A stretch of DNA of 64,000 bases from Neptunomonas antarctica (GTDB lineage: Bacteria > Pseudomonadota > Gammaproteobacteria > Pseudomonadales > Balneatricaceae), in NCBI RefSeq assembly GCF_001305295.1, contig NZ_LJSI01000054.1:1-64000 (forward strand), in the 5' to 3' direction. Positions 1-8,307 of the stretch are shown piece by piece. The position numbers and the translations under genes were made by a program. Positions within the stretch are counted from its first letter, which is position 1; the number at the start of each line of letters is the position of its first letter. The notes beneath the pieces are model-generated. The model did no database searches, was not told where the DNA came from, and saw nothing but the letters and a program-made list of their open reading frames with translations.

Positions 1-604
1 CCGCGGTGATGATACGTGCACCACTGTCTTCGGCGATGGCGGCCAGCGTCACCGGATCGGTTGTCGGTGCATTGTTCACTACTACTGGCGGCTCCTGAGC
101 ATTAATCACTAGTGCTTCAGGATCTACAGTAAATGCAGTCTGAGTCGCGGTTAAACCTATCGTGTCAAAACCTGCTTCAGCATTACCTTCTGCAGCGGTC
201 CTTTCAACTAACACAAAAGAACTACCTTCATTCTCTCCTGCCGCCGCTCCGGCAACATTACCCGCAGCAGGTGCTTCAGCAGCCTGAGTCGGGTCAACGC
301 CTGCCAAAATGGCCTGCTGGATAGCTTCAACAGAGGCTACGTCATCATTTATTACTGCTTCATCTATAGGGTAATCCGCCGCGGCAGTATATGTGTCTGC
401 CGAAACCAACCAGCTTTGACCACCTTCCAGAGCTACTGATTGGCCATCTGCCATTGTGATTTCAATTTTTGCATCAGGAGCAGTACGAATAACTTCGTCC
501 GCATACACTTCATCTCCGAGCATCAGAAGCCTCTGTGTACCATCCGCTTTAATTGCATATGCTTGCCCAAGAATAAAGTTTACAGTTCCAACGACAGTAG
601 CCAT
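1..604 (-). CDS. LapA-type giant surface adhesin, N-terminal retention module (partial)
   Basis: Reading leftwards from the ATG at 604, an open frame of 201 codons runs off the window edge, so only the N-terminus is present. It begins MATVVGTVNFILGQAYAI and continues with an acidic, alanine-rich segment. This is the retention module of RTX/LapA-family adhesins, which stays in the periplasm and anchors the adhesin in its outer-membrane TolC-like pore. Two di-alanine sites, PAAG (residues 112-115) and AAAG (120-123), fit the loose TAAG-like consensus cut by the periplasmic protease LapG when c-di-GMP is low. The ATG is preceded by an AGGG ribosome site (613-616). The cleavage assignment is inferred from family knowledge. 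LapG, LapD and the type I exporter are not in the window, and the repeat region and C-terminus lie outside. Confidence 0.82.
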   Translation of the reverse strand, partial: MATVVGTVNFILGQAYAIKADGTQRLLMLGDEVYADEVIRTAPDAKIEITMADGQSVALEGGQSWLVSADTYTAAADYPIDEAVINDDVASVEAIQQAILAGVDPTQAAEAPAAGNVAGAAAGENEGSSFVLVERTAAEGNAEAGFDTIGLTATQTAFTVDPEALVINAQEPPVVVNNAPTTDPVTLAAIAEDSGARIITA

Positions 605-788
605 GTTATTTACCCTATATAATATTGCCTAATTGCAGACTATTTAACTGCATTCGAACCTCATTTTGAACTGTACCGTGGTACAGGATATACCGATGTC
701 TACACGCGGCAGATGCAGAGAGCTCGGTTGACTAAAAACCGACACACCCTCCACCGCAGATCAAAACCAGAGAATATAGGAAAGAAAA

Positions 789-2513
789 CTAAATTTTAGC
801 TGACTGGAGGCGCTGATAAGCCATTAATAAGGAAGTGTGTGTTTGAAGCGGCCCTAACTCTGCATCAATGCTGATCAAGCTTTCAAAAACACCTTCACCT
901 TTAAGCATCGCCTGACATCGACTCACCTGCTCAGCTCCATATAAGTCATTTAATACATGCACAAAGGATTCAACGTCACCATCTTCTAGCAAAGAAAATT
1001 GCAGCAACTGATGTAAACAACGATATAATCTTGCACGTTCTTTATTTAAGCAAGCAAACTGTAACAACCCATTACCACACGCCAACGCTACTTTCAGGTG
1101 CTGCAACCTAAGTGCGATGAGATACTTCAATTCAACCACCCTTAAGCCATCAAAGCCACTACCGGAATCAGGCGTGATACCAATCAGTTCTGAAATAAGC
1201 TGCTGATCATCCAGCCCTTTTTTGCCAATCTCCTGATAAAGCTCCTCAAGCACATGATCAGATAGCGTAGCTATCGACATAATTCGGCTGCGCATACCAA
1301 TACCGAGATTATTATTATTCCTTACCAGCGTTTCCACTGGGTAAACTTCAGACATTCCCGGCACAATAACCCGGCAACAATACACACCTAGATGTTCGTA
1401 GTCCGCGATATAGATATCCATATCTACTTTATGAATCAAGTGACACAAATGCTCAAACTCCTCCTTGCTATCGCCTTCCATGTTCCAATCAGCGAATTCA
1501 TAGTCTGTATCAGACGACAATAATTCCCACGAAACTAATCCACTTGAGTCGATAAAATGAGTTTCCAGATTGTGCTGCTCTGCCACCAACTGAAGATCAA
1601 ACGAGGGCTCAGAGAAATGCTCCAACTGATTCAGCGCCCTTCCTTGCAATAATTCAGTGACGGCTTTTTCTAAAGCCACCTCAAATTTCGGATGGGCGCC
1701 AAATGAGGCGAAACAACCGCCATCTTCAGGATTCATCAATGTCACGTTCACCAACGGAAATTTACCGCCCAACGAGGCATCCAAAACATAGACAATAAAA
1801 CCATGCTGACGAAGCGCAGCAATAGCCTCGGTCATTTTAGGATAGCGATTAATCACCTCATCAGGGATTTTTGGCAAACTGATACCTGATGAAATTATTG
1901 TGTTCTTTATATGACGCTCAAATATCTCTGATATCGCCTGAACCCGGGCTTCATTAAGCGTGTTACCCGCCGCCATGCCATTACTAGCATAGAGATTGCC
2001 GATAATATTGACGGGGAACCATATTTCTTCTTTAGTCTTTTGCTTAATAAAGGGTAATGCACAAATACCACGCTCCCGATTACCCGAATTTGTATCAATT
2101 AACATAGACGCAGTTAATTCATCATCCATGTTGTAGTGACTGAGTGTCGCCTCATCCAGCAAACCTTTGGGTATTTCATCAGAGGAAACCGGAAACCACC
2201 GCTCATTGGGATAGTGTACGAAGTCGCCTGTCGATACATTTTTACCTAAATAGAAATCTGCAAAGAAATAATTACAACTAAGCTGCTCAAAATACTCACC
2301 CAGCGCACTGGCTCTGGCTGCCTCTTTTGTTGCCCCTTTTCCATTCGTAAACAACATAGGACAATTTTTATCCCGCATGTGTACGGACCAAACATTAGGC
2401 ACCGGATTCAGCCAATTAATCTCTTCTATTTCAAAACCCAGCGTTAACAACAAACCAGACATCTTTTCTATTGAATCTTCTAATGGCACGTCTTTACCAG
2501 TTATACATGTCAT
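789..2513 (-). CDS. ycaO: YcaO protein, RimO-associated ribosomal protein S12 methylthiotransferase accessory factor
   Basis: This 574-residue protein is close in length to E. coli YcaO (586) and collinear with it. Shared blocks include WLNPVPNVWSVH, FTNGKGATK, NYFFADF, HYPNERWFP and THFIDSSGL. The acidic pairs E73/E76 and E196/E199 match the conserved glutamates that bind Mg-ATP in the YcaO fold. The C-terminus (QSAKI) lacks the proline-rich PxPxP tail of azoline-forming YcaO enzymes, and no precursor peptide or dehydrogenase gene is nearby. The housekeeping role, helping RimO beta-methylthiolate ribosomal protein S12, is therefore the better call. It appears monocistronic, transcribed away from the tRNA operon, and starts at the ATG at 2513. 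Confidence 0.93.
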   Translation of the reverse strand: MTCITGKDVPLEDSIEKMSGLLLTLGFEIEEINWLNPVPNVWSVHMRDKNCPMLFTNGKGATKEAARASALGEYFEQLSCNYFFADFYLGKNVSTGDFVHYPNERWFPVSSDEIPKGLLDEATLSHYNMDDELTASMLIDTNSGNRERGICALPFIKQKTKEEIWFPVNIIGNLYASNGMAAGNTLNEARVQAISEIFERHIKNTIISSGISLPKIPDEVINRYPKMTEAIAALRQHGFIVYVLDASLGGKFPLVNVTLMNPEDGGCFASFGAHPKFEVALEKAVTELLQGRALNQLEHFSEPSFDLQLVAEQHNLETHFIDSSGLVSWELLSSDTDYEFADWNMEGDSKEEFEHLCHLIHKVDMDIYIADYEHLGVYCCRVIVPGMSEVYPVETLVRNNNNLGIGMRSRIMSIATLSDHVLEELYQEIGKKGLDDQQLISELIGITPDSGSGFDGLRVVELKYLIALRLQHLKVALACGNGLLQFACLNKERARLYRCLHQLLQFSLLEDGDVESFVHVLNDLYGAEQVSRCQAMLKGEGVFESLISIDAELGPLQTHTSLLMAYQRLQSAKI

Positions 2514-2699
2514 ATTACATCTCTACTCAGCTTTGGCCGCTTACACTCGACTTATTATTGTTATGCCACTGCCGCTACTTTCTGGTAGCCGTATTTACAG
2601 ATAAACAAGCGTATAGCACCATAAGTAACAAGAAAATATAAGATTTAGTTAATCTCATTAAAAACAAGGGGTTTTATTAGTATTTTTTAACAAATTCGC

Positions 2700-2728
2700 T
2701 TGACGACATGCGCCTCCATCACTAATAT
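2700..2728 (+). promoter_or_regulatory. Sigma-70 promoter of the tRNA operon
   Basis: A TTGACG -35 (2700-2705) and a TAATAT -10 (2723-2728) are separated by exactly 17 bases, followed by a GC-rich discriminator just before tRNA-Asn. The layout fits a strong, stringently controlled stable-RNA promoter. Confidence 0.65.
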
Positions 2729-2750
2729 ACGCGCCCACAGGTTAGGTGAT

Positions 2751-2826
2751 TCCTCGATAGCTCAGTTGGTAGAGCAGTAGACTGTTAATCTATTGGTCGC
2801 TGGTTCGAGTCCAGCTCGAGGAGCCA
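2751..2826 (+). tRNA. tRNA-Asn (anticodon GTT)
   Basis: This 76-nt tRNA has acceptor stem TCCTCGA/TCGAGGA, discriminator G and encoded CCA. The anticodon loop CTGTTAA reads GTT, and the T-loop GTTCGAGTCC is canonical. It is the first gene of a four-tRNA operon. Confidence 0.96.
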
Positions 2827-2840
2827 ATCTGTAATAGTGT

Positions 2841-2917
<77 letters not shown>

Positions 2918-2970
2918 TTGATTTTCCCAAAGAACTCTATAGATTAATTTATAGTGTTCAGCTTTTTAGT

Positions 2971-3047
<77 letters not shown>

Positions 3048-3099
3048 CTTACTTCCCAAAGAACTCTATAAGTTATTTTATAGTGTTCAGCTTTTTAGT

Positions 3100-3176
<77 letters not shown>

Positions 3177-3365
3177 CTTATCCGCTAAACGATCCGAATT
3201 TCGTTTTATCATGCCTCGATCCTTCGTAATGCCTAGATATATTTTCAGTGTTCTGACCACCTCTTAACGAGACAATTTAATTAGTCACTCGGGTACGTAT
3301 TCGTATTACCGCCTGCTTTATCTTGTATATAACTACCCGAATCTCTTCTCATAATCTCTTGAAAT

Positions 3366-3391
3366 AAAAAAACCACCCCGAAGGATGGCTT
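3366..3391 (-). terminator. Rho-independent terminator of the ubiquitin-autotransporter gene
   Basis: On the minus strand an eight-pair stem (AGCCATCC/GGGTGGTT with two wobbles) closed by a TTCG tetraloop is followed by seven T residues. It lies 45 bases beyond the stop codon at 3436. Confidence 0.8.
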
Positions 3392-3435
3392 GAGAAAAGA
3401 CTGATACCGTCTATTACTGTCGTTTTACAAAGCAT

Positions 3436-4713
3436 TTAATGCATACTAACAACCCAACTAAGCGCCACCCAAGCTTCCGCTTGCTGGCCTTCAGTCGTTC
3501 CATTTATCATCAAGCTAACTCTATTAGCCTCAAAGTCTTTGATAAGACCGAGGGAAGCCCGTGTCCAATTATTATCCTGATCATCTATAACCACTGAGAA
3601 GCTATCTCCTGCTCCTGTAAAACCAGAAACAGAACCAGCGCTGACTCCCAATCTATGCACTTGCTCCAGGCCAGCAGTCAAATAGGCATGACCAGACAAT
3701 GCCCGCATCAAGCTGATACCCACGCGCAGCTCAGACACATGGTAATTAAAATCATCGAAAGCCACCGGGGCTGAACCACCTCGCTCTGTATAGGCATCTA
3801 CGGATGAGGACATATAGGAGAGATCCACAAAAGGTGAAAAATTCGCACCCACTACCGCAAACAAGTCTTCCCAATCCGTGCGCGCTCGCACTGCCCAAGT
3901 ATTGGCATCCGTCTCGCCCAACGAAAGATCAATACCTGAATCAGTTAGGTAGCCACGCTCAATTTTTGTACTGGACGGACTGTAATACCCTGTCAACGTC
4001 AGCCACATATCAGGTGAGAGATCTTCTATGGGCGCAATATACTCAACTAGCAGATAGTAACCATCCTGATCTTGTTCACCACCATAAAGTGTACTTATCT
4101 GCCTTCCTGTTCGCCCCACGGCTAACCCGACTTGAGCACGAGACTCGTTTAAAACTTTACAACCACCGAGCTCCGCAAGATACCGCGAACCATCAGAAGA
4201 GCCATGGTTCAACACACCCCAATCACCAGAGGCCCAAAGACAAGCATCAGAGCCTGCTGCAGCTCGCATGAGAAGAGGATGCCCATGATTACCGTGAAGG
4301 ACCATACTACCCGCATTTACGCCTTCTAAAGCTAATCCACTTAGCGTTTTTAAACTTTCTAATGGATCAGGGATATTCAAAGTCGATATTATCAGGTGGA
4401 GAGTCGACTCTTTTTGGATATTGTAATCCGCAAGTGTCCTTTCATCTTCTAATTCTTCACCAGCAAAGACTAAACGCTGCTTACCAGGGAACACTCCTTC
4501 TTTTTCTTGGATCTTAGACTTTACGGTTTCGATCGTATCCCCAGCCTCAACGTCAAGCGTAATAGTTTTTCCTGATGTCGTTTTAACAAAGATCTGCATA
4601 GCAGAAACCTGACCAGACATAAACATCAAACTGACTAACAGAAACGGAAGTAGAAGCTTATTAATAGAGCTCTGAATCTTGAAGTATCGCGAATAAGCAC
4701 CTACGTACTGCAT
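3436..4713 (-). CDS. Exported ubiquitin domain fused to an autotransporter beta-barrel
   Basis: This 425-residue protein has three parts. Residues 1-38 are a Sec signal peptide with a hydrophobic core ([13 protein letters not shown]) and a signal peptidase site VSA. Residues 39-108 align without gaps to eukaryotic ubiquitin, 52 of 70 positions identical by hand. Unbroken matches include MQIFVKT, GKTITL and [12 protein letters not shown]. Residues from about 135 to 425 form an autotransporter beta-domain, recognised by [32 protein letters not shown] and ELRVGISL, of normal length (about 290). There is no conventional passenger, so ubiquitin itself would be the N-terminal exported part, joined by a linker (about 109-134). 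The terminal GlyGly needed for conjugation is absent (the frame reads IISTLNI), Lys48 is Glu and Leu8 is Thr, while K6, K11, K27, K29, K33 and K63 remain. The gene appears monocistronic, with its own terminator. The domain calls are firm; the function is unknown. Confidence 0.9.
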   Translation of the reverse strand: MQYVGAYSRYFKIQSSINKLLLPFLLVSLMFMSGQVSAMQIFVKTTSGKTITLDVEAGDTIETVKSKIQEKEGVFPGKQRLVFAGEELEDERTLADYNIQKESTLHLIISTLNIPDPLESLKTLSGLALEGVNAGSMVLHGNHGHPLLMRAAAGSDACLWASGDWGVLNHGSSDGSRYLAELGGCKVLNESRAQVGLAVGRTGRQISTLYGGEQDQDGYYLLVEYIAPIEDLSPDMWLTLTGYYSPSSTKIERGYLTDSGIDLSLGETDANTWAVRARTDWEDLFAVVGANFSPFVDLSYMSSSVDAYTERGGSAPVAFDDFNYHVSELRVGISLMRALSGHAYLTAGLEQVHRLGVSAGSVSGFTGAGDSFSVVIDDQDNNWTRASLGLIKDFEANRVSLMINGTTEGQQAEAWVALSWVVSMH

Positions 4714-5090
4714 ATATTTTTCTCTAGGTTAGATGGGTAATAGTAGTAAGTTATTAGTGACTAAATCCGAGAGCACGGGAAAACCCTACTCTTTAGAGTC
4801 ACTGAATCGGTTTGCTGCTCAATCCTTGCATAAGAGCGATCACGCATCAGACACTTATTCCGGACACTTATCCCTATTTTCACAGCCTTATCGTGCCTAC
4901 AACATATGAATTAATATATAGTATATTTTATTCGTATGTTCTTATCTAACTGCCGACACGGTTTAACACTTTTCAAGATCCATTTACTCGCATTCAAAGA
5001 ATCATTTTATTTGTAAAGCCCTCAAATTATTTGTAAAGCCCTCAAACTTAGCTTTAAATACGTAACGGTTTAGCTCACTAAGGATTTGAT
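4714..5090. other. 377-bp divergent intergenic region
   Basis: This AT-rich gap separates the ubiquitin fusion (leftward) and the GGDEF sensor (rightward). It contains a TATATAGTATATTTT stretch near 4915-4930 that could supply -10 elements, and a perfect 20-bp tandem repeat (listed separately). No gene was seen. Confidence 0.6.
5007..5046 (+). repeat. Perfect 20-bp tandem direct repeat upstream of the GGDEF sensor gene
   Basis: TTATTTGTAAAGCCCTCAAA occurs at 5007-5026 and again at 5027-5046 without a mismatch. It ends 44 bases before the start codon at 5091. It could be a recent slippage product or a repeated regulator site. Confidence 0.9.
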
Positions 5091-6695
5091 GTGCTATCAA
5101 GACTTTTCTTAATATGGACTGTTTGCTTACTGATCTCGGCACATGCTATGTCGAGTGAAAAAGTAACATTACAACTCCGCTGGCATCATCAAGCACAATT
5201 CATAGGTTATTACACAGCCAAAACAAAAGGCTATTATGATGAAGTTGGTTTAGATGTAACTATTCAAGCCGGCGGCCCAGGCATCATCCCTTGGCAGGAA
5301 GTCATCAGCGGCCGGGCAGATTACGGCATAGAAAACACTAACGCTTTAACTGCTTTTATGTCTGGCGAACCAATTATCGCGCTTGCGGCCATCTACCAAC
5401 ACTCTCCCAGCGCTTTCTTGACCAAGCGCTCTTCTGGCATCAAACACCCCACAGACCTAGCCGGTAAAAAAGTGATGATTTTTCCAGGCGGACAAGACCC
5501 AGAATTAATGCTATTACTCAAACAAGCTGAATTATCCAAAGCCAACATCAGCCTCATCCCGACCAGCACTGATTTAAACGACTTAATCAATGACAAAGTT
5601 GATGTTTATAATGCCTACATTTCTAATGAGCCTTACGCCCTGGAACAAAAAAACATACCTTATCGCCTGATCAAACCAGCAGATTACGGAATTGATTTCT
5701 ATAGCGACATCCTTATTGCAAATAGATTAACAGTTAACGAAAAACGACAACAAATTGATAAATTTATCTCCGCTAGCCTCAAAGGCTGGCAATATGCTTT
5801 AAGCCACCCTGAAGAAGCGATCGCCCTTTTTAAAAAAGAATACCCAACGAACAAAGACCTTGGATATTTACGCTATGAATTAAATATCGCACATGAACTC
5901 ATCATGCCCGGACTAATTGAAATCGGCCACATGAACCCCGAACGCTGGCAGCACATAGCAGACATGCTAGCCGAAGCCGATCTCATAAGAAAAAACCGTA
6001 GCATTGAGGGGTTTATCTATCAACCGAAAGAAAACTTTGACTGGTCCGAGTGGGAACCCATCTTGTATTCGGCAGCCGGCTTAATATTACTACTATTAGT
6101 GTTTAGTTTTTATTTACTCTCACTGAACTTAAAACTAAAACGTGAGATAAATATTCGACAAGCAGCAGAACAGCAGCTTAAACGCCTCGCAACACACGAC
6201 TCACTAACCGGCTTAGCCAATCGCCCCGCCCTTTCTGCGCATCTGGATATGATAATTAAGCTCGCCCGAAGAAAAAACCTCAATCCCAGCATTCTCTTTA
6301 TCGATCTGGATGGCTTTAAAGAAGTTAATGACACACATGGCCACTCCGTAGGCGACCAGGCTCTTATTCACTTTGCCAAAAAAACCAAAGCACTTCTCAG
6401 AGAAAGTGATATTTTTGGTCGCCTTGGCGGTGACGAATTTCTTATCCTAATTGAGGACAGCACGCAAGAAGGAGCCCACAACCTTGCAAGCAAAATACTT
6501 TCCAACCTTGAAACACCGTTCATATCAAAAAACTCATTTAGCCAACTAAGCGCAAGCATAGGCATTGCTATTTACAAAAACCACGCAGAAACTCTGGACC
6601 TATTTCTTACAAGAGCAGATAAGGCAATGTATGACGTTAAGAACAATGGAAAGTCTGGCATTGGAATAGCCGCGCCTTTTCAGCCAATACAGTGA
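5091..6695 (+). CDS. Periplasmic NMT1/THI5-like sensor fused to a GGDEF diguanylate cyclase
   Basis: This is a 534-residue inner-membrane protein. A signal sequence (about 1-20) leads into an ABC-type substrate-binding domain of the NMT1/THI5 (pyrimidine/riboflavin-precursor) class, with LQLRWHHQAQFIGYYTAKTKGYY at its N-terminus. A single membrane helix (about 328-346) follows, with a short coil, and then a GGDEF domain with THDSLTGLANR. The catalytic GGDEF is at 446-450. An inhibitory I-site RESD (437-440) sits the usual five residues upstream. It should make c-di-GMP under control of a periplasmic ligand, probably a thiamine-precursor-like or other small aromatic molecule (inference). The giant adhesin at 1-604 is the type of target c-di-GMP would control, though the two are not in one operon. 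Confidence 0.9.
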   Translation: MLSRLFLIWTVCLLISAHAMSSEKVTLQLRWHHQAQFIGYYTAKTKGYYDEVGLDVTIQAGGPGIIPWQEVISGRADYGIENTNALTAFMSGEPIIALAAIYQHSPSAFLTKRSSGIKHPTDLAGKKVMIFPGGQDPELMLLLKQAELSKANISLIPTSTDLNDLINDKVDVYNAYISNEPYALEQKNIPYRLIKPADYGIDFYSDILIANRLTVNEKRQQIDKFISASLKGWQYALSHPEEAIALFKKEYPTNKDLGYLRYELNIAHELIMPGLIEIGHMNPERWQHIADMLAEADLIRKNRSIEGFIYQPKENFDWSEWEPILYSAAGLILLLLVFSFYLLSLNLKLKREINIRQAAEQQLKRLATHDSLTGLANRPALSAHLDMIIKLARRKNLNPSILFIDLDGFKEVNDTHGHSVGDQALIHFAKKTKALLRESDIFGRLGGDEFLILIEDSTQEGAHNLASKILSNLETPFISKNSFSQLSASIGIAIYKNHAETLDLFLTRADKAMYDVKNNGKSGIGIAAPFQPIQ

Positions 6696-6844
6696 AAAAC
6701 ACATCTTTCGCATAAGAAACTTTTATATTGAAATTCATTATAATATAAAAATTTGCCTTTTTACTCGACAATTAGCCAATAACTCTCGATAGTTACTGAT
6801 TAATCAGTTCAGTCTGAAAGCTTATAAAAGAGATGGAGATACGA

Positions 6845-7477
6845 ATGTCTGACCTGCCACTTCCTCATAGTCAGAACCCTATATTTAAAGTTGTACGCCA
6901 AACATCCAGCGAAGCAACGGTTGAGCCCGTTCAATTAGGGAAACGTGTCCGCGAAATCCGTCTGAGCCAAAGCCTCACTCTCGAAGAGGCTAGCAAGTTA
7001 ACCGGACTGGCTCGATCAACGCTCTCAAAAATCGAAAATGAACAAATTTCTCCTACCTTCAGCGCTGTCTCGAAATTAGTTAAGGGTTTAGGCATAGACA
7101 TCCCCCAACTATTTTCCCAACCATCCCGCTCTGCCGGGGCCGGCGGTCGCAGAGATATAACTCGCGCGGGAGAAGGAAAACCACACCCAACACCCACCTA
7201 TGAGCATGAATTATTAGCAAACCAACTCACTTGCAAGAAAATGCTTCCGTATAGAACAACGGTTCGCGCCAGATCATTTGATGAGTTTGGAGGCTGGATC
7301 CGACACGAAGGTGAAGAACTGCTTTATGTTATTAGTGGCAGCATTATTTTTTATTCTGAATTTTACGAACCGGTATCTATGAACGAAGGCGATAGTGCCT
7401 ATTACGATTGCGAAATGGGCCACGCAGTCACATCCACCAGCGAAAATGACGCTATCATTCTTTGGGTTACCGCCTAG
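6845..7477 (+). CDS. XRE-family HTH regulator with C-terminal cupin sensor domain
   Basis: The protein has 210 residues from the ATG at 6845. That start is chosen because a GGAG ribosome site (6836-6839) sits five bases before it; an upstream in-frame ATG at 6833 lacks one. An N-terminal helix-turn-helix (LGKRVREIRLSQSLTLEEAS, then STLSKIENEQISPT) is followed by a basic linker. A cupin_2 domain (HEGEELLYVISG, MNEGDSAYYD, GHAV) completes it. This architecture is typical of small-molecule-responsive regulators such as PuuR-type proteins. No target operon can be assigned, because the flanking genes are an orphan GGDEF protein and an unknown gene. Confidence 0.88.
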   Translation: MSDLPLPHSQNPIFKVVRQTSSEATVEPVQLGKRVREIRLSQSLTLEEASKLTGLARSTLSKIENEQISPTFSAVSKLVKGLGIDIPQLFSQPSRSAGAGGRRDITRAGEGKPHPTPTYEHELLANQLTCKKMLPYRTTVRARSFDEFGGWIRHEGEELLYVISGSIIFYSEFYEPVSMNEGDSAYYDCEMGHAVTSTSENDAIILWVTA

Positions 7478-7557
7478 AATAATAAAAAATAACACCCCGT
7501 TTTTCATCAAGCTATTGCCGCATAAGACACCTGATGCTAAATTACACCTACATTAAG

Positions 7558-7640
7558 AGAAGGGCTGACGTCCTCGCCAACCTGCCAACCTGGGCAAGGT
7601 GGTTACCGAACCTCGGTGATGTGGTCTATCGACAACTAAT
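7558..7640 (+). other. Possible structured leader upstream of the unknown gene at 7695
   Basis: The stretch is unusually GC-rich for an intergenic region and has small inverted segments, for example ACCGA-ACC-TCGGT (7606-7618). It may be part of a 5' leader. No known riboswitch class was recognised. Confidence 0.25.
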
Positions 7641-7694
7641 CAGGAGACCCATTTCTCGTCAGCTTTTGATTTATTTTTATATCAGGAGCCTTTC

Positions 7695-8072
7695 ATGTTT
7701 GAAGCACACCTACCGTCTGCAGATCTATCTTCACAGCCGGCCCATCATCACGACCAAACAACATCAAATGACCAGTTAATTAACCGTATAGTTCACAGTA
7801 GCACTCATAACTGCCCGATATGGGTCTGGAGCACCCACGGAAAACGTAAAGATAAAAAAGGCGCTCTTTTAAACGCCGTATTTCTTTACATCGAATACAA
7901 AAACCCACAAAACAACACCTGCTATTTATGCAAGGAACTGACGGGAAAATCACTCGTCGATAATCAATTTTTGACCATGCTGGCCGAATCAGCATTACTC
8001 GCCAATATCTGTACCAGCAAAACCCGCCATTGGCTGAAAAACTTTAATGAAACTGATTCAGAAATAATCTGA
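7695..8072 (+). CDS. Hypothetical protein, 125 residues
   Basis: Not recognised. The start is supported by AGGAG at 7683-7687, seven bases before the ATG. The product is soluble, with no signal peptide or membrane helix. It has a histidine-rich N-terminal part (around HHHD) and four cysteines, two of them in CYLC (residues 76-79). The C-terminal half contains a likely helical segment (LTMLAESALLANICTSK). It stands alone between the XRE-cupin gene and deaD, all on the plus strand but with gaps too large for a tight operon. The coding call rests on the ribosome site and protein-like composition. Confidence 0.55.
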   Translation: MFEAHLPSADLSSQPAHHHDQTTSNDQLINRIVHSSTHNCPIWVWSTHGKRKDKKGALLNAVFLYIEYKNPQNNTCYLCKELTGKSLVDNQFLTMLAESALLANICTSKTRHWLKNFNETDSEII

Positions 8073-8176
8073 CATTCAGCCTTTATGCTATATATTGTCA
8101 ATATAATAAAGAAATTAAAATGGCTTACGTATATACATAAATCCATTAAAGCTCAGAGACTTAAGTAATTTCGCCA

Positions 8177-8201
8177 TCAAGCCATGCAGCATTCAAGCCA
8201 T
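8177..8201 (+). repeat. Short 16-bp-period direct repeat upstream of deaD
   Basis: TCAAGCCAT occurs at 8177-8185 and at 8193-8201 within similar flanks (CCATCAAGCCATGCAG, then CATTCAAGCCATCCG). It is one of several short-period repeats in this window. Confidence 0.55.
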
Positions 8202-8241
8202 CCGTTAAAACAGCGGCCTGTACTAAATGGGCGATATATTC

Positions 8242-8247
8242 TATAAT
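8242..8247 (+). promoter_or_regulatory. Candidate -10 element of the deaD promoter
   Basis: A perfect TATAAT lies about 60 bases before the deaD start. The hexamer 17 bases upstream (TGTACT, 8219-8224) is a poor -35, so the promoter is provisional. Confidence 0.45.
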
Positions 8248-8267
8248 CGTTCATTAACATTCATTCC

Positions 8268-8284
8268 GGTCGATCTAATCGACC
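8268..8284 (+). promoter_or_regulatory. Perfect hairpin in the deaD 5' leader
   Basis: GGTCGAT-CTA-ATCGACC is a seven-pair perfect inverted repeat with a three-base loop, 23 bases before the deaD ATG. It is not followed by T residues, so it is not a terminator. It could influence mRNA stability or translation of this cold-shock helicase (inference). Confidence 0.45.
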
Positions 8285-8307
8285 ATGATTTAACACAGGT
8301 TCATTAG

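Noticed and set aside
789-2513. Azoline-forming RiPP cyclodehydratase
   Set aside because: The YcaO protein lacks the PxPxP tail and has no precursor or partner genes; it is collinear with housekeeping YcaO.
3804-4271. 155-codon plus-strand frame inside the ubiquitin-autotransporter gene
   Set aside because: It is antisense to a gene with clear domains, has no ribosome site and reads as low-complexity polar sequence.
5007-5046. Start of a CRISPR array
   Set aside because: There are only two adjacent repeats without spacers, and no cas gene is present.
7534-7779. 81-codon frame upstream of the gene at 7695
   Set aside because: It overlaps the better supported gene at 7695 in another frame, has no ribosome site and covers a possibly structured leader.
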